A stretch of 64,000 nucleotides of DNA from Saposhnikovia divaricata (Eukaryota > Streptophyta > Magnoliopsida > Apiales > Apiaceae): positions 47,613,546 to 47,677,545 of the forward strand of contig CM071600.1 of the NCBI GenBank assembly GCA_036435485.1. The letters run 5' to 3'. Made by a program: the position numbers and the translations under genes. Below, in pieces: positions 33,095 to 42,913 of this stretch; positions within the stretch are counted from its first letter, which is position 1; every line of letters starts with the position of its first letter. A model generated the notes under the pieces. That model searched no databases. It saw nothing but the letters and a program-made list of their open reading frames with translations, and was not told where the DNA came from.

Positions 33095-33637
33095 TTATCT
33101 CAGAAGAGCCATACTTAGACTGGGCTTCGGCCTTAATGTTCTTTTCTCTCTTGGGATATACTCAACATGGCATTTATCGAGAGGGGCTATCACGGCTTTC
33201 ACAATCCTCAAGTATTTGGCCATATTCTTTTCTCTAACCTCAAACTCTCCATTGACTTGTGAGACTACCAGATTTGAGGCTCCACAAACTTTCAGGTTCT
33301 TCACCCTCAGGGCTCTCGTCAATCCAAGGTCGGCTATCAGAGCTTCATACTCCGCCTCGTTGTAGGTTGTTGGAAGTCCAACTTCAAGGCATACTCGAGT
33401 GTGAACCCATCGGGGCTTAACCTGCACCACTGGTTTTTGTTTTTGATGCTCCATGAAAATAGAGCTTTTTGTTTGTGATGCCCCATCAAAATAGAGAATC
33501 CAATACTCCTTGTTCTCTTCCATGGGTTTCTCACCTTGCTGACCTTCCTGGTCTATTACCTCCTGCCCCACGACTTCTTGGTTGTCAATGGTATATTCAA
33601 CCACGAAGTCAGCTAGAGCCTGGGCATTGATGGCCAT
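33095..33637 (-). CDS. GAG-2 RNase H domain ORF
   Basis: 180-residue open frame. RNase H removes the RNA strand during reverse transcription. Visible motifs are QALADFVVEYTIDNQE, the first catalytic Asp in LYFDGAS, the Glu in NEAEYEALIADLG and an Asn/Asp-site region in GASNLVVSQVNG. Beyond LYFDGAS about 40 residues look like a local duplication (a second 'FMEH' reading of the same motif). No RT is attached upstream, so it is either a leftover or translated as a lone protein. The start at 33637 (MAINAQALADF) is the first Met of the frame. Confidence 0.75.
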   Translation of the reverse strand: MAINAQALADFVVEYTIDNQEVVGQEVIDQEGQQGEKPMEENKEYWILYFDGASQTKSSIFMEHQKQKPVVQVKPRWVHTRVCLEVGLPTTYNEAEYEALIADLGLTRALRVKNLKVCGASNLVVSQVNGEFEVREKNMAKYLRIVKAVIAPLDKCHVEYIPREKRTLRPKPSLSMALLR

Positions 33638-34128
33638 CCTAGGCTTGTACTTAACATTGAATTCTCCAAGTTAGATTGCCCACCTGATGAGCCTTCCATT
33701 GGCTTTCGTGTTATGCAATATGTTTCTTCAGCGGGTGTTCCATCAGGACTTCAACGCTTGTCTTTATCCAGGGTCCTTCAAGGACTTAAACTCTTATCTG
33801 CTGTAACTTAAATCTACCATTCGGGGTATGCATTCGTTTGTTTTCATTCGTGTATTCTTTTATTTTCGGTACTTGGTCATCTTTGACTCACACATCAGGT
33901 GCTTGGCACATAAATAAAATCACAATCAATGAATGGAAAACAAAAATGCATTAATAACTTGAAATGGGTTCAACCCTTATATAGAGTACTACTGTCCTAC
34001 TCGGAACAACATGCTCTGCAATGGTTTTAATGAACCTTATTTCTACTTCTACTATATAAATATGAAGCTAGGTCCTACTAGGATAACTTAAGCCCAATCG
34101 GGGTTTTGCAAGACTAGGTATGCACCAC
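33638..34128 (-). other. GAG-2 spacer between gag and RNase H
   Basis: Non-coding; matches 9480-9940 of GAG-1 in inverted orientation. Confidence 0.7.
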
Positions 34129-36807
34129 TTAATTTTGTTTTTGATGCTCCATCAAAATAGGGCACCCACCACTCCTTCTGGTCTCCTCATTCTTATTCTG
34201 AAGTTCACTTCCTGCTTGGGGTACTACCTCCTGCCCCCCGACTTCTTGGTTGCCAATGGTACACTCAACCACAAAGTCAGTTAACGCCTTAGCCTCAATG
34301 GCTGTCCGAGGCTTCTGCGTGATGTCCTCTGCTGACCTTTCTTTGTGTTCCTTACCACTGTGGACTTCTATGTCTTCAATCGGAAGGACCTGCCCCCCGA
34401 CTCCATCAGGCCTTAACGAGGCTACATAACAGCTTCGCGCCATCTTCCGATCACCTTTATGTTCTCCAACACCATTCCTGGTAGGGAAATTGATCTTCAC
34501 ATGATAGGATGAGGCAACAGCCTTGAATGCATGAAGTCCCGTCCTTCCAAGGATGGCGTTGTACGTTGAATCCGCCTTGATTACCAGGAAGTTCAACATC
34601 CGAGTGGCCTCCTTGGGCTCTTGCCCAATAGTTACAGGCAGCTGAATAGTCCCTTCAACTTTGGATTTTACTCCATTAAATCCGTATATAGGCATGTTAT
34701 TGGGGGTCAACTGAGAATCAGTGTATCCCATCTTCACAAACGCATCATGAAACAGAATGTCAACGGAAGCTCCATTGTCTATCAAGACTCGCTTCACCTC
34801 CGAGTTTCCAATCACAGGAGTTATAACCAACGGGTCATCATGGGGGAACTTCACCCCTTCCAAGTCTGAGTCATCAAAGCTAATCGCTACCTCAGTTTTT
34901 GCACGCTTCGGTGCCTCTCCCACGATGTGCAACACCTCTCGAGCATAAGCCTTTCGAGAGTTCCTAGTTGTCCCGGCTGCAGTCGGGCCTCCTGAGATCA
35001 TGTTGATTACTGGCCCTCGGGGCTGTAGGTTGCGATCTTGATCGTCATCCCTTCTATTATAGTCTCTTCTCTGATTACCACGGTCTTCACCCTTAGTGAA
35101 GTGCCTCAGTTTCCCTCTACGGATCAAAAACTCGATCACATCTTTGAGTTGCTTGCAATCGTCAGTGTCATGCCCCACGTCTCTATGGAATCTAGAATAC
35201 TGATTCTGGTTTCTATTTGCGGGATCACCCCTGAGTGGCTTCGGCCATCTGAAATCCTTATCATTCTCAATGTCCAACAAGATTCGACTCCTATGAGTAT
35301 TCAACCTTGCATACTCAGTGAACCTTGACCCTTGGTTCTTCTTAGGGGCAGAGTCGGAGTCCTCGCTAGTTCGGGGATACTTGTCCCTAGCATCATACTC
35401 TTGATCATCATAGTCTTGGTCTTGCTTTCGCTTCTTGGAGTCATTGTTACCTCCTCCTCCACCTACGGTGGTTTCTTTCTTCAAGCTATCCTCAGCTTTA
35501 ATGTACTTATCAGCCCTTCGTTGGAGCTCAGCCATGTTCTCAGGGGGATGCTTTGCCAATGATCTCTTGAAGAAGAGGTCAGTGGTTCCGTGCTCCAGGG
35601 CTACCATTGCCACCTTATTTTCGAAATCAGTGATATTCAGGGTCTCCTTAGTGAATCGCTTGAGGTAATCCCTCAGATTTTCATTCTTTCCTTGCACCAC
35701 ATACATAAGAGATGCGGAGCTCTTCTCATGCACCCTTCCGCTAATGAATTGGCTAACGAAGGCGGCACTCAACTCCTTAAAAGAGCCAATAGAGTTCGCA
35801 GGCAATCGGCTATACCATCTCTGAGCCATGCCCGACAGGGTTTGGGGGAACGCTCTGCACTTTAAGGCATCACTTGCAGGCTGCAGCAGCAGTGCGTTCG
35901 AGAATGTCCTGACGTGATTTGCGGGATCACCCGTTCCATCATAAGCCTTAATTGTCGGCATCTTAAACTTCCTAGAAATATGAGCATTCATCACCTCCTC
36001 GGTGAACGGGGGTGTTGGATCATCAGGATCTCCGAGAGGCATCAGATCTTTGGGGTTTCCCTTGGGAATTTCCATCCTTGTGGTTGTTCTTCCGAATGAG
36101 GCATCAGCCCTTCTTTGTCTCCTTGAAGACCTCTCCAAATCAATGATGGGAATCCTTCCTGCAGTTGGAGGAGGCTGAGTTTGATTTAGCCTAGCTTGTT
36201 CTCTTGCCATATCTTCCTTTAATTTTAAGATCTCGGCCTCATAAGCCTTGATCCTTTCAGCAGTTGTCAAAGATTGTCCATCACAGATGTCTTGAGTCCT
36301 CCTTCGAGGTTCTCTACTAGCACGTCGCCTCCTCGGGGCTTCATCACGGTCATCATCCTCATCGTCGGAGGAGGTTTCATCAGTATAAGGACCCGAATAA
36401 TCGTGATACTCTCGCTCTCGGATCTGCAAAGCGTGACCACTTGGGCCTGTCCCTTGGATAGGAGGATAATTAGGCAGCCCGTATGTCGGGTTAGTACTCA
36501 CGGGGAGATCTGTAGTGTGGATCTGGACCCCATGCGATGGGTTGTTCGGATCAATCAGAGGAGAGACCACCATCTGAAGAGGATTGGTTTCTCGTCTTGT
36601 ACGGGTAATCGGAGATAATGTACTCTCAACGTGGGGGATCGCCCCTGATTGTTGAGAAACTTGAGATTGGGTGATCGCCCCTGATGCTGGCGGAGCTTGT
36701 TGGGCAATCGCCCCTGATGCTGGGGGAACCTGTTCGGTGATGGGTGGAGCAGATCTGAGAGGTATGGCCTCAGTTGCAACTGGTGTTGTTCTTCGTGTTT
36801 GAACCAT
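34129..36807 (-). CDS. Gag-protease polyprotein of GAG-2
   Basis: 892-residue intact ORF from the ATG at 36807 (MVQTRRTTP). The frame stays open upstream into the LTR, but the same start is used in GAG-1, so I place it there. Domains are as in GAG-1: low-complexity N-terminus with three ASGAI(A/T)Q repeats, gag capsid core near residues 285-400, His/Cys motif (in this copy YSRFHRDVGHDTDDC, so the first Cys is Ser), protease active site IDNGASVDIL, then the start of RNase H (KALTDFVVECTIGNQ). The first-Cys loss in the knuckle is a clear difference from GAG-1. Otherwise the two proteins differ by only a few per cent by eye. Confidence 0.9.
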   Translation of the reverse strand: MVQTRRTTPVATEAIPLRSAPPITEQVPPASGAIAQQAPPASGAITQSQVSQQSGAIPHVESTLSPITRTRRETNPLQMVVSPLIDPNNPSHGVQIHTTDLPVSTNPTYGLPNYPPIQGTGPSGHALQIREREYHDYSGPYTDETSSDDEDDDRDEAPRRRRASREPRRRTQDICDGQSLTTAERIKAYEAEILKLKEDMAREQARLNQTQPPPTAGRIPIIDLERSSRRQRRADASFGRTTTRMEIPKGNPKDLMPLGDPDDPTPPFTEEVMNAHISRKFKMPTIKAYDGTGDPANHVRTFSNALLLQPASDALKCRAFPQTLSGMAQRWYSRLPANSIGSFKELSAAFVSQFISGRVHEKSSASLMYVVQGKNENLRDYLKRFTKETLNITDFENKVAMVALEHGTTDLFFKRSLAKHPPENMAELQRRADKYIKAEDSLKKETTVGGGGGNNDSKKRKQDQDYDDQEYDARDKYPRTSEDSDSAPKKNQGSRFTEYARLNTHRSRILLDIENDKDFRWPKPLRGDPANRNQNQYSRFHRDVGHDTDDCKQLKDVIEFLIRRGKLRHFTKGEDRGNQRRDYNRRDDDQDRNLQPRGPVINMISGGPTAAGTTRNSRKAYAREVLHIVGEAPKRAKTEVAISFDDSDLEGVKFPHDDPLVITPVIGNSEVKRVLIDNGASVDILFHDAFVKMGYTDSQLTPNNMPIYGFNGVKSKVEGTIQLPVTIGQEPKEATRMLNFLVIKADSTYNAILGRTGLHAFKAVASSYHVKINFPTRNGVGEHKGDRKMARSCYVASLRPDGVGGQVLPIEDIEVHSGKEHKERSAEDITQKPRTAIEAKALTDFVVECTIGNQEVGGQEVVPQAGSELQNKNEETRRSGGCPILMEHQKQN

Positions 36808-36821
36808 GGTTGATGTTGTCT

Positions 36822-36838
36822 TCCCACAGACGGCGCCA
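36822..36838 (-). other. GAG-2 primer-binding site
   Basis: Minus strand TGGCGCCGTCTGTGGGA, same 17 bases as in GAG-1. Confidence 0.85.
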
Positions 36839-36840
36839 AA

Positions 36841-37359
36841 TGTTGTGGAATAAAAACGAGGGTTACGAATATTGCGGCTAGGGTTTGTATGTATTAAATA
36901 CAAGGGATGGTGAGCTTCGAGCTTTAATGGCTGTTCTTGCGTTCGAGACTGATCGGTCCTCACAAGATGCCTACGTATCTCTGTATTGCTAGAGAATCAA
37001 GCCAACGTAGTTCTGTGAATGAGGGGTCAGGCCCTTTATATAGGCTGAGAAGCCTTAGAATTAAGGTAGGAGTTGGAGACTTAATAGATAAGTCACCTCC
37101 TTGAGGAAAGTTCTAGACTCCTTCCTTGTAGGAGTCTGTTGCCATATCGAATTGGATGCCTTGGAGACTAAGTCTTGTAGAGATAATGTCCTTATCTGAC
37201 ACTTATTGCTGAGCTGTTTATTACCCCTAATATTAATTACGAAATTAATATTAAAAATAGGACTTTGGACCCTGTTGGTGGGCCCCACGTTCGGACCATA
37301 CCGGGTCTAATTAATGCAACACTAAATGTGTCTTTAGGGCTTATTTTTAGCCCATATCA
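36841..37359 (-). repeat. GAG-2 5' LTR
   Basis: 519 bp, same sequence as 30039-30557. The minus strand holds TATATAAAGGGCC near 37035 as likely promoter. Confidence 0.95.
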
Positions 37360-37413
37360 CAAGGTTTTAACGAGGTAATCTATGACCATACTGTAATGAC
37401 AATCAAAAGGGAG

Positions 37414-37620
37414 TATTGTAAATTGATTGCCATACAGTATTCAATACTCTAAATAGTTGGGCTATGCATAGATGTGAAGAAATTGTTACCTTACATTAAT
37501 TACTTGTTCCTTTTCTTTTGCTATAAATAGCTTGCATAAGTGAATGAAAAACTTGCACCAAGCAGCCAGCTTCTACTATACTGCTTTCTTCTTCCCTATG
37601 CTCTCTCTCTTTCTCTAGCA
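37414..37620 (+). repeat. copia-2 3' LTR
   Basis: Follows the polypurine tract AATCAAAAGGGAG. Shares TTGGGCTATGCATAGATGTGAA and CTATAAATAGCTTGC with the 5' LTR. The right edge is approximate. Confidence 0.65.
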
Positions 37621-37730
37621 GTTAATATTAGTAATATAGCTAGTAATTTATAACATTAATGTTATAATTCTTATTTTTTTTTTTTGTTTTTTTGAAAGAG
37701 TTATAATTCTTATTTATAAAATAAAGTAAA

Positions 37731-37734
<4 letters not shown>

Positions 37735-37769
<35 letters not shown>
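37735..37769. repeat. (AT)n microsatellite
   Basis: About 17 AT dinucleotides in a row. Confidence 0.95.
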
Positions 37770-37770
<1 letters not shown>

Positions 37771-38061
37771 TTATAAAAAATTTTTTAAGAGGGGGCAATT
37801 TTAATTTACATAGCCAATAAATATATATACTTAGTTAAAAAAAAATTTTAAGGGGGTCAGTTGACCCCTCTTGCTCCTATTAGGATCCGCCTCTACGCTT
37901 GATAATTATTATTTTATTAATTTTAATTAAAAAATTATTATTTTTAACATTATTTCGATCATACAGGGCCGCAAGCTTCGTTGAATTACAGACATTGGAG
38001 GAAAACAACATTTTAATGTGGTAGTTGGCCTCATGTCTAACCCATGCGTTTTCAAATTATA

Positions 38062-38597
38062 CTAGCTTATAATCCGTGCGATGCACGGAAGATTTTAATT
38101 ATTTTTATTTTAATATTTAAAATTTTTATTTTGTTTTTCATAATTTTAATATTTGCTTTTTAATTAGTAAGAAAATAAATTATAGAAGATAATAAAATAT
38201 AATAATACGTATTTGATAGTATTCTAAATGATAGTTTTTTGTTTGTATATTGATAATAGATAAATAACTTTTTAAGTTTAATATATTGTTGACGGGAATT
38301 GAATCTTAAAATTCTTGGAGTAGTTTATAATATAATAATATAATTTTTAAACTAAAATAAAATATGTTGTTGAGAGAAATCGAACTTCGTAGTTTATAAT
38401 ATGATATAAATGTTTAATTATAATATGTTATAAACGGGATTCGAACCTTAAACCTATAAGAATATTTTATATGTTATAAAAAAGATATTCTTTTAACATT
38501 ACATCCAACGGTTGTTATTAACTATACCAAATAAAGTGACCAAACTACCAACCAACCAAATATACCCTATTCATAGTATAGTATAATATATTATAGA
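38062..38597 (-). mobile_element. Non-autonomous Helitron
   Basis: On the minus strand it begins TCTATAATATATTATACTATAC and ends with the hairpin CCGTGCATCGCACGG, eight bases, then CTAG followed by host T. This is the Helitron signature (5' TC, 3' hairpin plus CTRR, insertion next to T). Copy B of the segmental duplication (near 61015-61025) lacks it, which fixes both edges within a few bases. Confidence 0.75.
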
Positions 38598-39249
38598 TAC
38601 ACTCTACTTGGTAGTTACACAAGAAAACACCAATATAATATTCAAATAATTGTTGTACGTCTAATATGTCTACAAAACCATATCCCAAAATGCTTAATTT
38701 TTACCCTAAATATTTACGGATACTCACCGGAATTTTAGAATGATACGCTACTCTTATAGGAATATAAGGACATAATATTCCATCACCGATAAATTATTAG
38801 GTAATGATAAGTACTAATTGAAATGGGTATTTTTATTAGTGTTTCTGAAAATAAATATTTTGTGTAAATAAACATAAAGATATTTTAGTCATTTTTTCTA
38901 TTAACAATTGGTCTAAATAGAAATTATAAGTAATGTCTATTTGAACTATGGAATTCTTACCTGGGATTAACGAGAGTGTGAATAAAATTTTAATTCAAAA
39001 ATATATTATAATTTTTTTATTGATTAACGAAAATGAAAATGAAATACTAATATAAGAAATAAGAATGTATTGTAAATCTCATCATCCTCGTTAACTGGAT
39101 TGAAATTATACGATTCACACGATCCCTTGTTATTGTACAAAAATCAAGCTGAGTTGAAAAACCTTTCCTCAAAAGAAAGAAAAGGTGGTAAGTAATTAAC
39201 TTTAGAAAAGTAGTCGTTCCTATTTACTTTAATTTATGTTAACTGGATG
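38598..39249. other. AT-rich flank, part of duplicated segment
   Basis: No ORF or other gene recognised up to the Mutator-like element. Confidence 0.5.
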
Positions 39250-39374
39250 TGATAACTAAGGCTCGATTACATTTCTACTATAGTAGACAATTCAGTTTTC
39301 GTTTAGTTTTCGTTTAGGGTACATTTCGTTCAGTCTTTTCATTTCTGGTATAGCTGAGAAAATCTAATAGAAAT

Positions 39375-39438
39375 CGCCAATTCAAGTGGCGTTTTCTGTT
39401 GAGTTTCATTTCAACAGAAAACGCCACTTCAAGTGGCG
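39375..39438. repeat. Paired 17-bp palindromes, left end
   Basis: CGCCAATTCAAGTGGCG at 39375-39391 and the perfect palindrome CGCCACTTCAAGTGGCG at 39422-39438, joined by an inverted GAAAACG/CTGTTGAA region. Confidence 0.9.
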
Positions 39439-39584
39439 GTTTCTATTACACTGCTTTCCTTTTACTTTTCCAGCACTTGGCTTATTTTTGTGACTACAAA
39501 ATGTACTTTGTAGTAGTCATTTTATATGGCTTAAAGAATGTATTTGTAAATGAAATTTTTTCATTTTTTTTCTTCGTATTAAAG

Positions 39585-40110
39585 AATTGACATTTTACTT
39601 TGGTATAATACGAAAATCTCCAAAAATTATTATGTCTAACTAGCTTATTTTTTGGGACGAACATGGCAACTCAACATCAAATTGTTGAAAATTCTTTCGA
39701 GTAGCCATGTTTAGGGGAATAAAAAATATACTTGTACGTGTTTTTTTTTACGTTGTTTTTGTTCCATATTCAACTATTGACGTTGTACTTTGGTATAATA
39801 CGAAAATCTACAAAAATTATTATGTCGAATTATCTTATTTTTTGGTCCGAACATGGCAACTCAACATCAAATTGTTAAACATTCCTTCGAGTAGGCATAT
39901 TTAAGGGAATAAAAAATATATTTGTACATGTTTTTTTTACGTTCTTTTTGTTCCATATTTTAGTATTGACGTTGTACTTTTGCGTAAACCAAAATTCAGG
40001 CAAAATTAATATGTGTAATTACGTTAAATGTTCATCCGAATATGGCAACTTCACATCAAATTGTTAACAATACCTTCGTGGAGTTACGTTGAGGGGCATA
40101 AAAAACATAT
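39585..40110. repeat. Subterminal tandem repeat, about 190-bp unit, 2.7 copies
   Basis: Each unit holds TTGTACTTTGGTATAATACG, AACATGGCAACTCAACATCA and GGGGAATAAAAAATATA. The third copy is partial and more diverged. An inverted copy lies at about 42495-42775. Confidence 0.85.
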
Positions 40111-40220
40111 TAGAAAACATTCAATTACTTTAAAGTAAACATACAACATCATACAAGTACTTCAATTTGAAAACAGAAAATTGAAGCATCATACAATTAC
40201 ATTAAATTGAAAACTGAAAA

Positions 40221-40540
40221 TTAGAAAATAAGCATACATTGACACGAGAACCACAATACAACTTCTAAAAATTCACTGAGATCAACAGCATAATTCTCGT
40301 CCTCAGCTTCCTCAATTTCCCTTGCAATTTGACGTTCCTTTGCAGCTTCAGCTTCTATTGCAATTTTACGTTCCTTTGCAGCTCGAGCTTCCATTTCCAT
40401 TTTAAATTTAACTTGTTGTGCAGCAAATTCAAAATGTTTTGCAAGTTTAGCATCCTCAGCCTGCACATCGTATGACTTTCTGTTTTTCCTGGTTTGTTTG
40501 ATTTCGGTTTTACTAGTTTGTGGTTTTTGCCCTTATCCAT
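40221..40540 (-). pseudogene. Coiled-coil protein fragment in the Mutator-like element
   Basis: On the minus strand, 40466-40221 encodes a strongly helical, charged segment with repeats of ARAAKERKIAIEAEAAKERQ, a likely coiled coil, then an acidic patch. The upstream piece from 40540 (MDKGKNHKLVKPKSNKP) is Lys-rich but in another frame, so one frameshift or an intron separates them. Not recognised as a known family. Lies opposite in orientation to the GRF gene. Confidence 0.45.
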
Positions 40541-40774
40541 CTTATGCTATTGCCTTGAAGAAAGTAAATTTGAGAAGAAACTAGTAACTTGCGATTTCGA
40601 ATAAGCAGGAACATTGGATTTTATAGGCAATTTTGGATTATTATTTTACCTTTTTGTTGATGAAAAAATACCTCAATAATTTAAACAAGCGTTATTTTGA
40701 AGTAACTAGAGCACTTTGCGTACAAGCAATAGAAGATGTGACGACTCAAATTTATTAGCCTGCAGGAAAATAAT

Positions 40775-40940
40775 ATGGAATTTCTGAAATCAACTTTACT
40801 TTTTCAGAAATCAGCTTTATTTTATTATGCCTGCAATCAACTTTACTTTTTAAGAAATCAGCTTTATTTGACTATGCCTGAAATCAACTTTACTTTTTCA
40901 GAAATCACCTTTATTTTACTACAGGCTAAGCCTGCAGTCC
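40775..40940 (+). repeat. Tandem repeat, about 47-bp unit, 3 copies
   Basis: Unit contains AAATCAACTTTACTTTTTCAG followed by AAATCAGCTTTATTTTA(C/T)TATGCCTG. Confidence 0.85.
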
Positions 40941-41211
40941 TTTCTCAGAGTGCTTTTTTTCAATAATGCAGGGTAAATTTAAGTGTTTGTTGCCGTGCAT
41001 TCACATGATTTTCTGTGATAAGAAATTTGACTCCTCCAATTTATTTTTTTGTAGTTCATTTAAGTGTTTTTTGACAGTACTGTTGAGTCACAGGCTAGTT
41101 GAAGACCAATCAATAATTTATCCCTTTATTCTCAGCTATAAAACAAGTTTGTAGTGAGGCTTGTTCACCAAACCACTGGAAGAAAATTTATCATTTCACA
41201 CACAATTCAAC

Positions 41212-41640
41212 ATGTCCAACATTCCCGATTTGAATCTCTGCTTTTGTGATAAGTTGTGCGTTGAACGCACATGGTCCTATGGAAGAAATGCGGGAAAAAG
41301 GTATCTCAATTGTCCAAATGGAGGCAACGGATGTGGCTACATTCGTTGGCTTCATGAACCATTAAAGGAGCGTGCTGCGCGTGATTTCGAGAAATTGGAA
41401 ATGCAACGAGTCAGAGAACTAATTCGCCACCAGTTTGAATCAACTGATGAAAATGAGAATGACTGCGAGGACTCTGTGGAGGAGGATGGGATTGAGCAGA
41501 ATGATGGGATTGAGCCTGATAATCCCTTCGATGGTCTCATGAATCAACTGGTGAGAATAAGAATGAGTACGAGGACTCCGTGCAGGAGGATGAGGAAGAT
41601 GATGATGATGATGATGATGATGATGAAGATTAATTTCTTC
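41212..41640 (+). CDS. GRF-type zinc-finger protein in the Mutator-like element
   Basis: Starts at ATG 41212 (MSNIPDLNLCFCDKLCVERT). Residues about 10-45 form a GRF zinc finger (CFC...C, SYGRNAGKRYLNCPN, GCGYIRW), a single-stranded nucleic-acid-binding fold also found in topoisomerase III and APE2. A helical RARDFEKLEMQRVRELI region and an acidic tail follow. A 50-bp block (aatcaactgatgaaaatgag) is duplicated at 41438 and 41541. After the second copy the +1 frame reads a natural acidic tail (EDEEDD then poly-Asp, stop at about 41631). The original frame reads poly-Met and runs on to 41772. The true C-terminus was therefore probably shifted by the duplication. Function unknown; the gene has plausible codon content. 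Confidence 0.7.
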
Positions 41641-41878
41641 GTCTATGATAAAATGTGGTTTTTTTTAGTTTCCCCTAAAGAATGTCCTCTACGGATATTC
41701 ATTTGTATTTCTTGTTTTCATATATTTCATTATTTACATCTGTTGTTGTGTATTATTGACGAAGACATCTAAAAATTTCTCTATAAATGGGTTCTTCTTT
41801 CTTATTCATAAGCACAACTCACCGCTTTCTTCTCACATAAATTTTGATCCAATTTTTTTTTCAAGGCACTTGCATCAA

Positions 41879-42316
41879 ATGGATAGGAGGAAGGGGAAAG
41901 TGCCAGAAACAAGTTTCTACGACGACATGGATAAGAAGAAAGAAGACGAGCATCAGAAGAGGAGGGCTGGGATTATACGGGCTGGTGAGCAGTCCTTGTT
42001 CATCAAAAAGATGAAGATTTTTAAAAGCAGGGAGGAGAGAAAGGGAAAAGACTGGGTCAAAACTAAGGACGAGATGTTTAACTTCGACTTCTACAATGAT
42101 GATTTCGCGACTGAGTTTTGTGATGGTCGTAAAAAGCTAGATGCATAATTGAAAGATAAGAAGATTTCTGATGAGGAATGGTACCATCAGGTGGAACAGC
42201 TGGCTAATCGGATGCACAAAAAATACGAGGAATTGTTGGATGATGAGGAGGCGGAAATGGCAAACTATGTTGAAGAATATGAATCAAGGGAACGTCAATT
42301 TCCTCCAGGAAATTGA
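41879..42316 (+). pseudogene. Highly charged hypothetical protein in the Mutator-like element
   Basis: ATG at 41879 (MDRRKGKVPETSFYDDMDKK), 107 bases after the extended GRF frame. Rich in Lys, Asp and Glu. A TAA at 42146-42148 stops it after 89 codons, but the same frame continues for 55 more codons with the same style (DEEWYHQVEQLANRMHKKYEE...) to TGA at 42314-42316. So one nonsense change in an otherwise coherent 145-codon gene. Not recognised. Confidence 0.55.
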
Positions 42317-42494
42317 GGAATGTAGCGACGAGAATTAGGCAGTTGGCCTAATTCGAATTTAAGAACTTGTTGGTTATTTTATCTTTGCTTTTAAATTCTA
42401 TGTTTGCATTTTAATTTTAGTGTGCTTCATCACTTGTACTTTGTTTGCTTCATTTGAATAAAAATTTTCTGTTAAAATTTGGAAATTTTTGTCA

Positions 42495-42775
42495 TTTTCG
42501 GGCCATAAAAAACATAGTTACGCATATGATATATTAATTTTTTTTGGCTTACACCAAAGTAGAACATCAATACTTCAATACGGAACAAAAAGAACGAAAG
42601 AAAAACATGTACAAATATGTTTTTTATGGCCATGAACATGACTTGACGAAGGAATTGTTAAGAATCGGATGTGGAGTTAACATATTCGGATAAAAAAATA
42701 ACATAGCTAGACATAATAATTTTTCGAGATTTTCGTATTGTATCAAAGTAGGAAGTAAATTCTTTAATATATATT
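42495..42775. repeat. Subterminal repeat, inverted copy
   Basis: Reverse complement relation to 39585-40110, for example GGCCATAAAAAACATA, AACATGTACAAATATG and GACATAATAATTTTTCGAGA on this side. Confidence 0.75.
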
Positions 42776-42913
42776 AGAAAAAACAAAAAAAAATATTTAC
42801 AAGTACATCTTCAAAGTCATGTAAAATGAATACTAGAAACTATATTTTCTATTAAAAAAATGTGCTAAGGGTTGGAGGAAAACTTAAAAAAAAAAAAAAA
42901 AGGAAACAGAAAT

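Larger units (their letters stand above)
30039..37359 (-). mobile_element. Non-autonomous Ty3/gypsy (Tat-like) element with gag but no RT/integrase (GAG-2)
   Basis: Flanked by CAAGG (30034-30038 and 37360-37364), with two 519-bp LTRs in which I see no difference. It contains gag-protease (34129-36807), RNase H (33095-33637), three kinds of tandem repeats and the polypurine tract. It lacks RT and integrase at the same junction as GAG-1. Its coding part is nearly the same as GAG-1's, but the LTRs are only moderately similar and the 3' arrays are unrelated. It is inserted in copia-2. Confidence 0.93.
24625..37620 (+). mobile_element. Ty1/copia element split by the GAG-2 insertion (copia-2)
   Basis: Short diverged LTRs at about 24625-24820 and 37414-37620 share TTGGGCTATGCATAGATGTGAA and the TATA region GCTATAAATAGCTTGC. 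Between them lie degenerate gag, protease-integrase, RT and RNase H in copia order. GAG-2 (30039-37359) sits just after RNase H, duplicating CAAGG. The flanking pieces 'ttctttgacaagg' and 'ttttaacgaggt' join when it is removed. The element is old: LTRs differ at many sites and every ORF is broken. Confidence 0.85.
37930..39249. repeat. Segmental duplication, copy A
   Basis: Parts of this stretch (37955-38060, 38590-38690, 38900-39249) match 60890-63028 in the same orientation and order. Shared words include CATACAGGGCCGCAAGCTTCG / CATACAGGACCACAAGC and TTAACAATTGGTCTAAATA. Copy A contains the Helitron; copy B does not. No gene recognised in it. Confidence 0.75.

Noticed and set aside
34621..36618. 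Several plus-strand ORFs of 60-114 codons opposite the GAG-2 gag
   Set aside because: They are frame shadows of gag; the same shadows occur on the other strand of GAG-1.
38062..38597. Reading the 38-kb insertion as an inverted-repeat MITE
   Set aside because: The ends are not inverted repeats of each other; the hairpin plus CTAG end fits a Helitron better.
41640..41772. C-terminal extension of the GRF protein to 41772
   Set aside because: It follows a run of Met codons that are the wrong frame of an Asp-rich tail; composition after it is not protein-like.
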